64,000 nucleotides of DNA from Papaver somniferum (GCF_003573695.1 NC_039362.1:8222088-8286087), one strand, 5' to 3'; shown: positions 35,070-47,319, numbered from the stretch's first letter. The notes: generated by a model not told the origin, from the sequence alone. Program-made: numbers and translations.

Positions 35070-35400
35070 CAGCAACACGACCATTGGCCAACAGGTGCAT
35101 ATAGTTATAACTGTGCAACTATTTCAAACTAATGCCTTCTCATTGATAACGCGACCATTGGCCAACAGGTGCATATAGTTATTACCGGAAAAAAAATTCA
35201 AACTGACGCCTGCTCATTAAGAACCCCACCATTGGCCAACAGGTGCATATAGTTATTACCAACAAAAAAATTCAAAATAACGCATGCTCATTGAGAACGC
35301 GACCATTGGCCAACATGTGCATACAGTTATAACCGTGTAAATTTTTTAAAATAACGTCTGCTCATTAAGAACGCGACCATTGGACAACAGGTGCAATCGG
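35070..35400. repeat. 74-bp minisatellite upstream of the F-box pseudogene
   Basis: CCATTGGCCAACAGGTGCAT starts recur at 35081, 35155, 35229, 35303 and 35377, exactly 74 bp apart each time (about 4.4 copies). Each unit contains a CCATTGG (inverted CCAAT-box) core. The last unit ends just before a TATA box. Confidence 0.92.
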
Positions 35401-35411
35401 CAGGAGATGCC

Positions 35412-35418
35412 TATATAA
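35412..35418 (+). promoter_or_regulatory. TATA box of the F-box pseudogene
   Basis: TATATAA, 94 bp before the ATG at 35512, directly after the 74-bp repeats. Confidence 0.6.
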
Positions 35419-35511
35419 GCTTTGATCGTATATCCTTGTAGCAATGTGCAATAAAAAAATCCTTAATACTTGTTATTTTTTGCTGATAATAATATTTCAT
35501 CAGTAGTTGTG

Positions 35512-36623
35512 ATGGAGATATTTCCGGAATTGACTACCGAGATATTACAACGCCTCGAAACTACAGAAAGCGTTTTAGCAAGCAAAAGGGTTTGCAAAGA
35601 GTGGAATAATGTCCTTGCGGATAATATAATTGGACTCCTTTTTGGTGTCACACACGAAATGGGGAAAGAAAAATTTACCCGACTCTTCTATAGAGAACAT
35701 ATTAACGAGGAATATTTCAACCTGATGGTAACAACCAACAATAATCAAGTCACGAACGAAGGAATCTATGAATGGACTAATTCACACCCAATAGTTGGAT
35801 CCTACAATGGTCTGGTATGTTTTTAAATTTCACACCACAGCATACAAGATCCTGTTTACATTATGAATCCAACAACGCGGGAGCACATCCATCTTCTACA
35901 ACTAAGCACCCAATTGCACGAGATCCAATACTTTCATGGTATCTATGGTACAACATAATTAGGGGTTTCGGCTACTGCCAACGTACCAATGCGTACAAGG
36001 TAGTTCGCGTTGACAGGGATGGTATAGTTCAAATATACACTCTAGGAGACGAGAGTGGATGGAGGAACATTGAGGAGACTCCTTATACTTTTCGGGGTTC
36101 AGGTGTCTACGCACATGGTTGTATTTTCTGGAAGGAGTGTCCTAAGCACAATATAGTATCTTTCAATTTAGACACCGAGACGTTCCATGAACAATCAGCA
36201 CCCCCGCATCATATATCTGGGTGTCGATTTTGGATAGATTCTTTCCCAGAATTTTGGATAGTCATGTGCGGAGATCGCCTTTTATTTTACTACATCCACG
36301 AGGCGGTTACAAAGACATATATAAATTTCTGGGCACCCATATCTGAAGAAAATATTCATACATGGGCACCTGGAGGGGAATGGAATTTGGATCACAAGAT
36401 GAGCATTATCTTGGAAAAGGATGGGGATGATTGTCCGATTTATACCCCGATAGCCTTTGGAAATAACAACGACCTCCTATTGTGGCAGAATAGGCGTTTA
36501 TTGCGTTACAATGCACTCACCAGAACTTGGACGGAAATTTGGGGGACAGTACCGTGGAAAACATGGGTTCGAATTATTCCTGACGTCCACGCCACTAACA
36601 CATTCCCTAGGTTATCTATGTAG
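35512..36623 (+). pseudogene. F-box protein with FBA domain, broken
   Basis: From the ATG at 35512, MEIFPELTTEILQRLET...SKRVCKEWNNVL is a clear F-box, the Skp1-binding part of SCF ubiquitin ligases. GSYNGLVCF follows, the usual start of an F-box-associated (FBA) domain. An in-frame TAA at 35824 interrupts, after which the same frame continues DPVYIMNPTTREHI, the normal family continuation. It then shifts frame near 35945-35990 to GFGYCQRTNAYKVVRV, and further FBA sequence runs to the stop at 36623 (about 370 residues overall, normal length). With one stop and one frameshift no full protein can be made, unless these are sequencing errors. No splice signals at suitable spacing would remove the stop. 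Confidence 0.85.
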
Positions 36624-37949
36624 TTTTGTTTTTTTTTTCTCGTTTATTTTGCTTTCATAAGTTTTTTTTTTAGTTATATATATTGTGTAGATCTTCACTC
36701 CATTAGTCGCACAAAAACATATTTCGTGCTATGTCAGCATATAGCTAGACTCTGATTGAAGCGACGTGTTGGCATCATCGCACCAGAAACCTCCATGTAT
36801 AAACCTTTTACGGATCTCAGCCTAATTCAAGAAGAAACGGGAAACTTGAATCAATAGAATTTTTTTTTTTGTAGCAGGCTTCTCAACCTGTTCAAGCCCA
36901 TAACGTAACAGGATTTTTCTAGGTAATTCATAATTGAACAATGTTTCCCATAACATGGAACGCCTTTTGTTTCACTGATGGTGATTGGTGAGGCATGTAC
37001 TTTGTTGTTCGAAATCTTCTGTACCACTAACCCCCCCTCCGTCAATCCACTCTTGCATTTCGAGGACCCGTACACAATAATATCTTTAGATTATGTCAAG
37101 CTCCTTTACCGGATTTACATAGATTGTACCTCTCAATTAAGAACAGGAGTGGATAACGCAAGGAATTCCAATCTCTTGATGCTTGCTCCAGCTGTTTACA
37201 ATATAACTAGTGTTGTTCTTCTTCTACTTCCAAACGGATTTTTTGATCAATGACAATAGAAATCTCTTGTTCTTATAGAGGTTAGGGGTACATGAATTCT
37301 TTCACAGCTTGATGTAGGAGGGGGTTCTATCAAGCTTTGGAACAAGTCTTTCCCTTGTTGACAATTACAGAAGTTGGTTGTATGAAGAAGTTGAGGATTT
37401 TGAGGAATAGGATAGCGAGGATGGAGAAGAAGTTTTGTGAGAATGATAATCAGGGAGTTCCGAAGGAATCCAAGTGCCCCGTCTCAGAACAGTAGACACA
37501 AGCATATCCTTCAGAACCCCCAGCGATCTTTATATGAACTCTGCACAAACTTATCATTGGTCATACGATCGATAATATCCGAATGAGCGATAATTCAACA
37601 CGGTAGTATGAGCGATTAGTCGTACGGGAGGAGCAACTGATTTACGATGATCCAATCATAAACTTCGTATGACTTATCGCTGATATTCCCGCCATGAATC
37701 CATGACTAACAGTTGATATTCCCGTTGTTGTCCTATACACCAAAAGGACGTACGGGTCATTACGAAGTTTTGTTTAACCCCTAAAGGTGTAGAGTTCCTT
37801 ATTTCGTCAATATGAAATGGCACGTCCATACGGCAACAATATTAAAAAAGCCCGTCCTTGTGTGAACCATTTCTACTTAAGAAAATCCTGAGTTTATATT
37901 ATAAATATTTGTTGCTTGTGCTTAAAAAAAATTCGGTACAATTGATGTT
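36624..37949. other. No recognised gene
   Basis: Contains a 74-codon minus frame (36851-37075) without a known domain and an unremarkable AT-rich stretch with many stops. Confidence 0.35.
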
Positions 37950-39148
37950 TATTCTATGATGTGGTGTGGATGTGTGATTCAATTGGTTCCGGTTAAGAAA
38001 AACTATTGTTATCTTGCTTTATTGTGTGGTATCAATTGTTTAGGCTTACAAAATTTCGGTACAATTGATGTTGTGTGTGATTCAATGGGTTCCGGAAAAG
38101 AAAAAATTATTGTTAACTTGCTTTTGTATGGTATCAATTGTTTAGGCTTACAAAATTTCGGTGCAATTGCGGTGCTTTTAATGTCTATGTTGTTTCAATT
38201 GCTTCTGGTTGAGGTGAATAATTATGCAAGTTGATTTATTTTGGTTTGTATGAATTATTTATGGCTTAACGAAATAAAAAATTTACGGGACGGGTTGTTT
38301 AGTCCAATTCGATTCCGGATAAGAGAAACTAAGTTAATTCTGATCTAATTTAGACTTATCGAAGTGAGGTTTGGGTTATTCAAGTCTAATCGAATGCCTT
38401 GAAAAGCTAGTTAACTAACCTAGTACTTGTCTTGTTTAAAATTCAAAGATCTAAGTTTATGGATAGTTAGAACCTGATGAGAAAAATAGAGTTTATCTTT
38501 ATTTTGGTCTTATCGAATTAAGCGGTTGTTTTTGAACAGTCGGTTTAGCAAAGGGACTAAGGTGCTTAGTTTTTTTTTGGTTTGCTAAACTAAATTGGAA
38601 AATTTTTTTCGGACAATTGTTTCCTTGATAACATATCAAAATAAAACTACTTGTAGTTTCGGTTTTAATATTGGATATCAGAACATGATGTGTGGAACCC
38701 TCGTCCCCAACTCTATAGGTTTGCAAGTCTATTTTGAGATTTGTAAGATTCTTTTCGTGTTGTCCTTTATTTTTTCGTTTCTTTGTCATTTTTGGGAGAA
38801 ATATATGGAGTAAACAAGCGATACTAGCATTGATTTTATATTGATTAGCACCGCTAAGGAAAAGAACAATAGTGCTTGAACGTTTATCTAACGAAAGAGT
38901 GAAAGCACAGACTAAGGGGGAGTAACATGTCATATGAAGTGGTATAACAAAGACGTGCGGATTGAATATCTACCTATCTTCCGTAGGGGGAGTATTAGCT
39001 TTGTTATTATAATGTCAACAACGACATTTTCAAGGATTGAATGTAAGCAGTTTTACTGTGTTGTTGAATCGGGAATCAAGTGGATGTGTAATGAATTCTT
39101 GTAATTTATGATGTAAGAGTTGTCACTAAAATTGACAAAGGGGGAGAT
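37950..39148 (+). mobile_element. 3' internal region of a SIRE-like copia element
   Basis: Non-coding sequence leading to a 3' LTR. A 103-bp segment is tandemly repeated (TCAATTGTTTAGGCTTACAA at about 38033 and 38136). Three polypurine tracts, AAGGGGGAG-type, lie at 38914-38922, 38985-38992 and 39138-39147, the last directly before the LTR. Multiple such tracts are typical of SIRE elements. The coding part to the left is missing. Confidence 0.65.
39138..39147 (+). other. Polypurine tract
   Basis: AAAGGGGGAG immediately before the LTR that starts at 39149, in the position of the plus-strand primer. Confidence 0.7.
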
Positions 39149-41901
39149 TTTTAGAGCATTGCTCGGTTGAACCCACGAAAAGAATCTTAGTGAATCAAAA
39201 CCCATGTTAAGAGTCGCTTGATTATGTACTAGAGTCAATTTCGTATAGGTTATCTTGAAAGTATTAGGATATGAGACATTACAAGTATTGTGAAGTCTTG
39301 AAGATGTGAAGAAGCAAAGATCTACAACAAAAATAATCATCCTTCCACTTGAGGTTAGTGATATTTGACTTGAACTGTTTCATTCCTTAACGTATATTTC
39401 AAGTCGTGCATATTGAAAACATAACTGCGAAGCATATTTGAACTCTAGATAGACATGGTATTAAATTTTGTAGATAAAACATCGTCATAATCATTTGCAT
39501 GCTATTGTGATTATGTATGGGTATGAGATGAGGATTTCATCCTAGGGAACAGTGTTTACCTGTGTTCTAAGGAAGTAAATTCATAAACTTGTTTGTGGAC
39601 CGAAAAGGAAATTGTCAGGTGTTATTGGTTTTGTTATTCATTGCATATATTATGAACAACCAATATGTGTGATTGAGTATAACCGCTCACAACTTGTTTG
39701 TGTTCTTGGTATAACTATTCACAAAGGCCTGACTTATGTATTGGTATAACTTTTATTAGTAAAACCAATCTTAAGTAATCACCTGAGATGGTATGATCGG
39801 GTTTGTGTTTTGTCTGACCAAATATGGGAGAGGGGAACCGATCCTAGTAAGAGGTGCATTATATCACAAGGGTAACCGATCCTTGTATGGGGGGCAACAA
39901 GGTTCATAGCAGAAAGGGGAATCGATCCTATGTACATGTGCAACACGTTTTTAGGCAAAGAGGAACGGATCCTATGGACATGTACAACACATATAAGTTA
40001 GATACCATATATATGTAGGGAACCGATCCTAGTACCTAGACAACCAAATTTTGAAAAGCTAGTGTGACTATGCACAGTACTCACATGGAGGTAGAACCGT
40101 TAAACCCATGATTGTGATTGAATGTTGGTTTGATCAATCGTATAGTTCTTGAAAGTCAGATGAACCAATTTTAAACTTGTTTGGAAGTGTGGCAAATCGG
40201 TTTCAAGGTTGTAAGTGTAAAAGAGAACTTACAAAGTAAAGATATCGACATACTTTGAACACGTGTTGTGAATGTTTATTTATTTAATTGTTCAAAGATA
40301 TTCCTTAACGGCTAAGGGAAGAGAATACCAGGATCGAAACATAAGTAAGCTAAGAATTTTTTAGTTAAGGTTATTAATTTCATTTTGTAGGGAAATTACA
40401 GAATTAGTAATGTGCATTTACTAATTAGATTTTCCAAGAGATTTAGATTATTATTTTTGGACAGAGCATTTCCAGGAATTATGGAAACCGAATATGTGCT
40501 TTAATGAATATCTTGAGAATATTTTCGGTTTTGGAAATTCCTTGGTGTCCAAACTTCATTGTCTATAAATACCAAAGTTTTCCTTTCTAGCAAACTAATC
40601 CTTCGTAACGACAGACTTCCTCTTTCGTTGTTGTTACTGGTGAAGCCGCCTATTCGGAGAGGAGTGTAACCTAATTAGGCGAAATCTCTTACGGCCGCTC
40701 AGTTTAAAGTCTTCTTTGGGATTGACAAGCTATAGCATGTATCGTTGGTGGGAAACTAGATAACTGCGGTTTATCTTTTGTTTTCGGTTGATTTGATTGA
40801 CTAACGGTGGTTGAAATATGATTGCACCTAGTTTGTTTATTCTTGAGAATCTTCTCTTCTGATATAAGATTCACTCAAACTAGTTCGTAGTTTCGACAGG
40901 TATCTTTAGACTGTTGTTAGTTCTAAAGATGATCTTGTGGTAATCCATTATTAACAGACTCCGTCCTGTGCGTGATTGATCACAAGAGATTCAAGTGATT
41001 TGTGTGCAGGTTTTATAGAAGATTTAAGAAGATTTGAAGACAAAGAAGATATTGAAGATCTGACTTGGGTTTTATAATCTTTGGTGTGCAAAATACTTGT
41101 TTCGGTAAAAGAGGATCCAGTTAATAATCGGTTTATCCTTGTGGTAGATTGGATTGATTAATTGAGTAGATCGGCATCAACACAGTTTTTCGGATTAAAA
41201 GTGTTGTTGGATTAATCTTAAACGATTACTTCGGTAATTGAACATAATATAGATCTAAGAACCCGGCGAAGGAGTTTATGTTAAGATAAACGAAAGAGCC
41301 TTTATCCGACTCATATCACTTGGTTGAATAGCATTGATACCATACAGATTTGTTTTTCCTTTACTATTTGGAATACGAACCAAAGGAATTGTTACAAGTA
41401 CGTGACTTATTTATAAGTTAGAGGCGTGGGAATACAGACGGAACTAGGTGAACTATAGGGTTAGTTACTTGGCCTCAACCATACGAAGTTAGGTGTGATT
41501 TTGTGTAGTGGCTTAATCCTGAGAGTATTCAATTCTGGACAAGGTCCCGAGGTTTTTATGCATTTTCGGTTTCCTCGTTAACAAAATCTTGATGTGTCAT
41601 TTACTTTTATTTTCCGCATTATAATTGTTTTATTATAATTAAAGTAAATTACACAAATGTTTAAATCCCATTTACTTGATAAGAAATCCTATTGTGTTTG
41701 GTTAAGTCTGAACCTTTTTATCAAGTAAACATATTTCGTTTGTTGTATTGTCTCGATCTCGTATCCATAGACGATCACACGAAGTGTGAACAGATTAGTT
41801 GTATTGTCTCGACTCAGTCCATGGACAATCACTTTCGGAGAAGGACTTATAGGTAGGAAAAGATTTAGCTTGAGGTATATTTGGGTACCCTCGCCTTTTC
41901 A
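39149..41901 (+). mobile_element. 3' LTR of the SIRE-like copia element
   Basis: 2753 bp, starting (T)TTTAGAGCATTGCTCGG and ending CTCGCCTTTTCA. It has the LTR framework shared with 61261-63757 (start block, GGTCCCGAGGTTTTTATGCA, GGTTTCCTCGTTAAC block) but is clearly a different subfamily. It is followed at once by an antisense LTR beginning mid-sequence at 41902, so this element inserted into that LTR. Confidence 0.7.
39834..40035. repeat. Array of GGAACCGATCCTA motifs in a copia LTR
   Basis: Five copies (about 39835, 39872, 39921, 39962 and 40019) of GGAACCGATCCTA or one-base variants, 37-57 bp apart. They lie at the U3 position where sister LTRs carry other motifs. Confidence 0.75.
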
Positions 41902-41997
41902 GTAGTTGAACCCCAATCAATCTCACACTATCTAAGGTACAGTTGCGCTCCTTACGTCTCTGATCCCAGCAGGATACTACGCACTTGATTCCCTTAA

Positions 41998-42914
41998 GGG
42001 TCCATTTGGCACACTTTTTTTTCCTATTACACTGCATTCAACTACACGTATTGATATCACACTGCATTCAACTACATGTATTGATATTGATGGTTTTTGG
42101 CATGTTACAGAAGTAATCCTACAATTATTCTCATTCCAAAAGGCATTTTAGGAAATTCTAAATTTAAGTATTTTGGGACTCTATTTTTGGAATGAGCAAT
42201 AAAAGGATATTTTTACCAGTAAAGGCAAGTAATGCTAAAAACATTAAACGAAATTCATTTAATTTTGGAAACGAGATTGAAATTAATCAAAGAAAATATT
42301 AGATCATGTAAAAACAGATTCGATCTATGATTAAAAAGAGAAAAAACAGGTTTGATACCCTGAACAAAAACAGATCTGACATTCCAAACAAAGATAGAAA
42401 ATAAGATAAAGCAGATCAAGATGAATCTTAATGGTGCATCTTAATTCTTTAGTACTTTGAAGAAAAAAATTTGTTAATCAATGATTATATCTTTAGATTG
42501 TGAAATAATTTTTCATCATATCTGATTAGAGCTATTGAAGAATATATGATGGTGAATGAAAGGAAAAACAACCATCTGATCTATCGAAGAATATATGAAA
42601 TATGATATATGAAAAGGTGAACACCCACTTTCAGAGAAGAAAATATCGAGCAAGAAGAAGAGAATGAAAAATGATTGATTTTTAATGGTCAAATATTGTC
42701 AAAGGGATAGTGGAATGGTGTAATAGAAGGCAACATTGAATGCATCCCTTAAAAGGTGGGTATTCAACTACGCCCATTGGAGGTAGTTTGAATTACTTGC
42801 AGTTACTATGTCATGCATTCCAACCCGTGCCAAACATGTTTACATTGAATGCAGTCCTTGACCACACGGTTGACTGCACTACTTTCTTCTATTACACTCA
42901 TGCCAAACAGACCC
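41998..42914. mobile_element. Tourist/PIF-Harbinger-like non-autonomous element
   Basis: Terminal inverted repeats GGGTCCATTTGGCA (left) and TGCCAAACAGACCC (right; inverted GGGTCTGTTTGGCA) flank 917 bp with no meaningful ORF. TAA at 41995-41997 and 42915-42917 is the 3-bp TSD. Removing the element restores the antisense LTR. A 3-bp TAA duplication and G-rich ends are typical of PIF/Harbinger elements. Subterminal copies of CACTGCATTCAACTAC lie at about 42031 and 42060. Confidence 0.8.
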
Positions 42915-43949
42915 TAAATGATCTCACCCACAACTAGGAGTTGATGCGACCCAAAGTCGAAGACTTTAATAAACAAATCTGTCTCACACAGAAAAGTCTA
43001 CAATAATAGATAAATATGTCTCCCGCAGAAATACCTACAATTTTTCTTTCCGTCTTCTGATAAATCAAGGTGAACATGAACCAATCGATAACCCGGACTT
43101 TTATTCCCGAAGAACAGCCTAGAATTACCAATCACCTCACGATAATCTTAATCGACTAGCGAACAAGATATTGAAGAATCACAAACAATGAGACGAATAT
43201 GTTTGTGACTTATTTTTTATCTTGCCTATCGGATATATAAATCTCAAGCCAATCTTATGATTGCATTCAATCACGATAGAAACAGCTAGATCAGATCACG
43301 TAACTACAAAGAAAATAATTGGGTCTGGTTCACAATCCCAATGAAGTCTTCAAGTCGTTAACCTACAAGGTCTCGGTAGAAACCTAAGGTTAAAGGAGAA
43401 TCCAGTCTAGCTTATACAACTAGTATCACACATGAGGTGTGGGGATTAGTTTCCCAGTTGCTAGAGTTATCTTTATATAGATTTCAAATCAGGGTTTGCA
43501 ATCAATGTTAGATTAGTGACAAAGCATTCAATATACACCGTTAGATGAAGACCTGATTATATTCAAGCTAATATCTTTCAACTGTTAGATCGAATCTTAG
43601 CTTGTTATATCCAAATGAAATATACTTCATTTAGGTTTGAGTAACCATACCTAAATGTGTACACTTAGTTGGTTCAACTGTATTTAACCAAATGGTTAGC
43701 CATATGAACATTTTCATATCAACCTTATTCATCTTCACCATAACTAGTTCAAACGACTTCAAAAGAACTAGTTAGAGAGTTGTTCAACTGCTTAGATCTC
43801 ATAGAAGTATACAGGACACAATCGAAGAACAATCGGTTTGATTCACTTGAATCGATTCATGAACTTTATAGCCACGGTTTGCAAAGATTGCATTCCTTAT
43901 TATATAAAATTTTAAGTTCATGAACAGACCAATTTTAGAAAGTAACACA

Positions 43950-44200
43950 CTTAAGTATGCGTGCTTAAGTAACCGGATTTGAGTTTGTTTAAGTTTCCAA
44001 ACGCAACAGAAACTCACGGAAGTGAACTTTCCGCCAGTATGCGTATGGGTACGCATACTTAGGTAACCAGAATGATTTTGTTTCAAGTTTACAAACTCAA
44101 CAGAAATTCACAGACGTGAACTTCCGCAGTATGTGTACGGGTACACATACTCATCCAGTTTCCATCAACCAATTGTATACACACAAGTATGCACACTTTA
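43950..44200. repeat. Array of GTATGCGTAC-type motifs in a copia LTR
   Basis: Four motifs, for example AGTATGCGTATGGGTACGCA and AGTATGTGTACGGGTACACA, sit in repeats of about 70-90 bp that also share AGAAAYTCACRGAMGTGAAC. Confidence 0.75.
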
Positions 44201-44798
44201 GGTTCCTGGTTTTTGAACTTATTCACTAATGTGCAAATACACTAAGCTTATATGCAAAGATGGTTACATGTTCTAAACTCTCATTTCAATCATTGAAACA
44301 TTCTTAGAGGATGTTATATAGAGGTTATTCACACACTATTTTTCATCAAAGCAATTTTCAAGATATTGAAATGATCAACACGACTTTCTTCACTTATAAA
44401 GATGAACTTGACCAAAGAGAAAGCTTACCAACACATATTTCGAGAAATAGATAAGCGATATAAACTCGACTCAAAATAGCAAATGTGTATAATCGAAGTA
44501 TATATAGCAATACGACTTTTATCTCAGGATAGGATAGAGTAGATAGACTTTTGAGTGATAGATAAGTTCAAATGTACACATAAATTTTTGTCGATGAAGA
44601 TCCACCAGTTCCTTAAGCAGTTATTCGTCTTTGCAGTATAAACGTCGTGGAGTCTAGAGCTCAACGACACTTACTATCCTAGTCCGAGACTTAGCTATAA
44701 GTAGACTATAAATCAAGACTTATAGTTTTGGAAACTAAACTTGACAATCAAGATTGAGATAGTAACGCTTGCAAGTTCGACCAAGAAGTTCTCTAACA

Positions 44799-45312
44799 TT
44801 TTTGTTGGGTGTTTTTCACTAGAACGCACATCTTCTCTTTTACTTTCTAAATAACCCCCTTGAACGCACCATTTTTTCCTTCCATTCAAAATAATTATCA
44901 TAATGTGTGGAAGTATCAGGACCCCTAATACTGTGAGCTTGACGCTGATCCGTCATCGGTACCAATGCAATCTACAAAACATCACAAGTTAGTTGATATG
45001 TACTACAATATTCGGTAGGGTCGATATGTAAAACAACAACGACCAAAGAACAACCGGCTTGGTCGAAGAATAACACAGTGCCGACCATACTACAGTCGGC
45101 AGAGTCGACGTATCAAAAAAAATGCCAACTTAAGCATGTTTCAAATTAAGTCTCCTGTGCTGCAAAAATATTATAGTCGGCAGGGTTCATATTTTTGACC
45201 TTGCCGATTAAACACTGCTCATGAAAAATCGTGGCATTATGTAATGAAGACCATGCCGATACTGGGCAGAAAAAGTGAGAAAAAAAAATCCATCTTTTTG
45301 CATGGAAAAATC
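44799..45312. other. No gene; scattered TCGGCAGGGTCGA-like motifs
   Basis: Degenerate CGGYAGRGTCGA words occur at about 45012, 45098 and 45180, and CCTTGCCGA inverted at about 45220. No coding sequence is supported. Confidence 0.4.
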
Positions 45313-45564
45313 TCAATCTTCACCATGTAAGTTGTGTACCTTATTACTTTCATCTCCCTTTTCTTCTTCTTGATCATTGGATTCTACGTTTGGCTCTAGA
45401 CGTTCATCACTTCCATATCCATCTTGTGTTTGAGGAACATAAAAGTGAGAATCATGCAAATAATCCATTTGATCATGATTTGGTAGATCATCATACAAGT
45501 ACTCATCTGTAGGAGGAAAATTATAAGACTCACCCACTTCAAAATCTGGATTAGAATCACTCAT
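45313..45564 (-). CDS. Small acidic hypothetical protein
   Basis: An 83-residue minus-strand frame starts at the ATG at 45564 (MSDSNPDFEVGESYNFPPTD) and is strongly acidic toward the end. It is open further upstream to 45657, but that part has no ATG and a stop lies just before it. No domain is recognised. The acidic, low-complexity end may be chance. It lies between an antisense LTR and a terminal-inverted-repeat element, so it may belong to a decayed transposon. I regard it as a weak candidate. Confidence 0.3.
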   Translation of the reverse strand: MSDSNPDFEVGESYNFPPTDEYLYDDLPNHDQMDYLHDSHFYVPQTQDGYGSDERLEPNVESNDQEEEKGDESNKVHNLHGED

Positions 45565-45812
45565 ATCCGAAATTTCACAAAACACACAACTTTTTCCCCA
45601 CAAAACTTCCTCTACTACTTCATACTCTTTCTTACTCTCAATTATTTTCAAATCCACTCATATAAATCAACTAACTAATTCTAGTAATTTAACTAATCTA
45701 ATCATTTAGTTTTAATCATTGTAGGGGTAATTTTAGCCATTTAAAAAATACGTAGTTAAGGGGTGTCTTATTTTACTTCATAATGATCTAGGTTTTGCCT
45801 TTTATTAGGTAT

Positions 45813-46910
45813 GGGACACGATCGGCTTACAGGGTCTAGTCTCACGGATTCTCACAAGGTGACGGTGATCGTCAAATCCTGAAATCTAGACGGATGGGAT
45901 TATTTTAAATTATCTTGGTTATCCGGGTTGTCCGTCCCATGAGCCGTAACAACTTCATATTTTCTAGTTGTCATTCTTCTCCATTTATGTTAGAGGAAGA
46001 CAAAAATTTGATTCTTCTTTTTGAGGAACATAAATGCGATGCTTTTTTTTTCTTTCTCCGGAGCAGTATTATCAAATCAAGGGGTATTATTACTTGATAA
46101 AAATTGGAGCATTAAAAATTCTAATAATGAAGAATCAGACCCAAATCCTACGATCATATCAAAACCCATTTTTAAAACATGATGATTAAACAGAAACCCC
46201 TTTTCTCTCAAGATTTTACTATTGATTTCAGAGATTTTGTTTTAATAGGACAATTAGTGGTACATTAGCGGAGAAACCCAAATCAAAAAATTGAATGCTA
46301 CACTAAAGAGTCATTTAAGATATGTTGGCAATTTCATTGGATTCAATCTCTAGAGGTAATGATTTTTCACGTGGTGTAAGATCGATCTAGTGGCTTAATT
46401 TCTTTTGTGGATTACTTCTACAAATTCATGGTCTTCTTCTCTAAGACCTAAATGTTATTTTCTGAGATTTTTTTATGGGGTTCATGCTACTTTCATTCCA
46501 TTGTTCAAAAAAACTACTAATCAAATCAAGCAAAGTTCATCTTTGTTATCATCTAACAAAATGTCAATCTAGTGGGATTAAAATGTAGATCTCTATCTCT
46601 TTGATATATTTGATATATAAGATTTTCTATTTTTCTTAATCACACCAAGAAAACATCATAGGCTTAATACTTACGAAATTCGTGAAAACATCATAGGTTT
46701 AATCAGAAACAACGGTTTCAATTTCAATTTTGATTAGGAATTTTGTAGCAAAAGATTAGATATCGTGGAATTTTTTTCACATGGGTCACGGGTAACCCGG
46801 ATTACCCATATAATTTTATAACAATCTCATCCGTCTAAACTTCAGGATCTGACGATCACCGTCGCCCTGTGAGAGTCTGTGAAACTATACCCTGTCAGCC
46901 GATCGGCCCC
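45813..46910. mobile_element. Mutator-like non-autonomous element with long TIRs
   Basis: The left end (45813 to about 45941) and the right end (about 46779-46910) are inverted copies over about 130 bp. Both contain GACGGTGATCGTCA, TCTCACA and TAGACGGATG in order, and the ends read GGGACACGATCGGCT versus inverted GGGGCCGATCGGCT. The 1098-bp unit has no ORF. Flanks ATTAGGTAT and ATTAGAAGT (9 bp each, six matches) could be a diverged 9-bp TSD. Long TIRs and a 9-bp TSD are Mutator hallmarks. Confidence 0.75.
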
Positions 46911-46988
46911 ATTAGAAGTTCCTATGGAATGGCCAAACACAAAGTTTGTTCATTTTGATCCCACTATGGGATGAACAAACCAAGAAAA

Positions 46989-47028
46989 TCGATGTTCAAA
47001 TGAACAGATCTGTTCATTTGAACATCGA
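46989..47028. repeat. 40-bp perfect palindrome
   Basis: A contiguous perfect inverted repeat centred on AGATCT (47006-47011), each arm reading TCGATGTTCAAATGAACAGA. It has no spacer and could form a cruciform or hairpin RNA. Confidence 0.9.
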
Positions 47029-47247
47029 GACACTCTAATAGGCGCGGGTCTGCTGAAATGGCGCGCGCCATGTCAAATAACTCTGGCGACATCCTGGATG
47101 ACGCACGAGTTTTTAACCAAAACGCGCGTTCTTCCGCAGAGCGGCAGCGTCATCTCCCTAAACGCCAGCGTCTGGATCGATGTCGCCAAAGGCTCCATCT
47201 GAACGGTTCAATGATTTGGTGATCCAATGGCTACATTTTTTTCATTC

Positions 47248-47256
47248 TATAAATAC
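47248..47256 (+). promoter_or_regulatory. TATA box, first Myb-like gene
   Basis: CTATAAATA, about 64 bp before the ATG, followed by a CT-rich leader ending CTACAGAAATG. Confidence 0.65.
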
Positions 47257-47319
47257 TCCTCATTTCAACTCTAAATTCACACATTCTACACATTCTTCTC
47301 TCTCAAATCATCTACAGAA

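Larger units (their letters stand above)
41902..44798 (-). mobile_element. Antisense copia LTR with nested element
   Basis: Reverse complement of the SIRE-like LTR. It starts inside the LTR at GTAGTTGAACCCCAATC and ends at the inverted LTR start ...GTTCGACCAAGAAGTTCTCTAACA (44798). It is interrupted by the 917-bp element at 41998-42914. The inverted TATA region lies at about 43460. Confidence 0.8.

Noticed and set aside
35818..35840. An intron (GTATGT...CAG) removing the stop in the first F-box gene
   Set aside because: The interval would be about 27 bases, far too short for a plant intron. Treated as a true in-frame stop or a base error.
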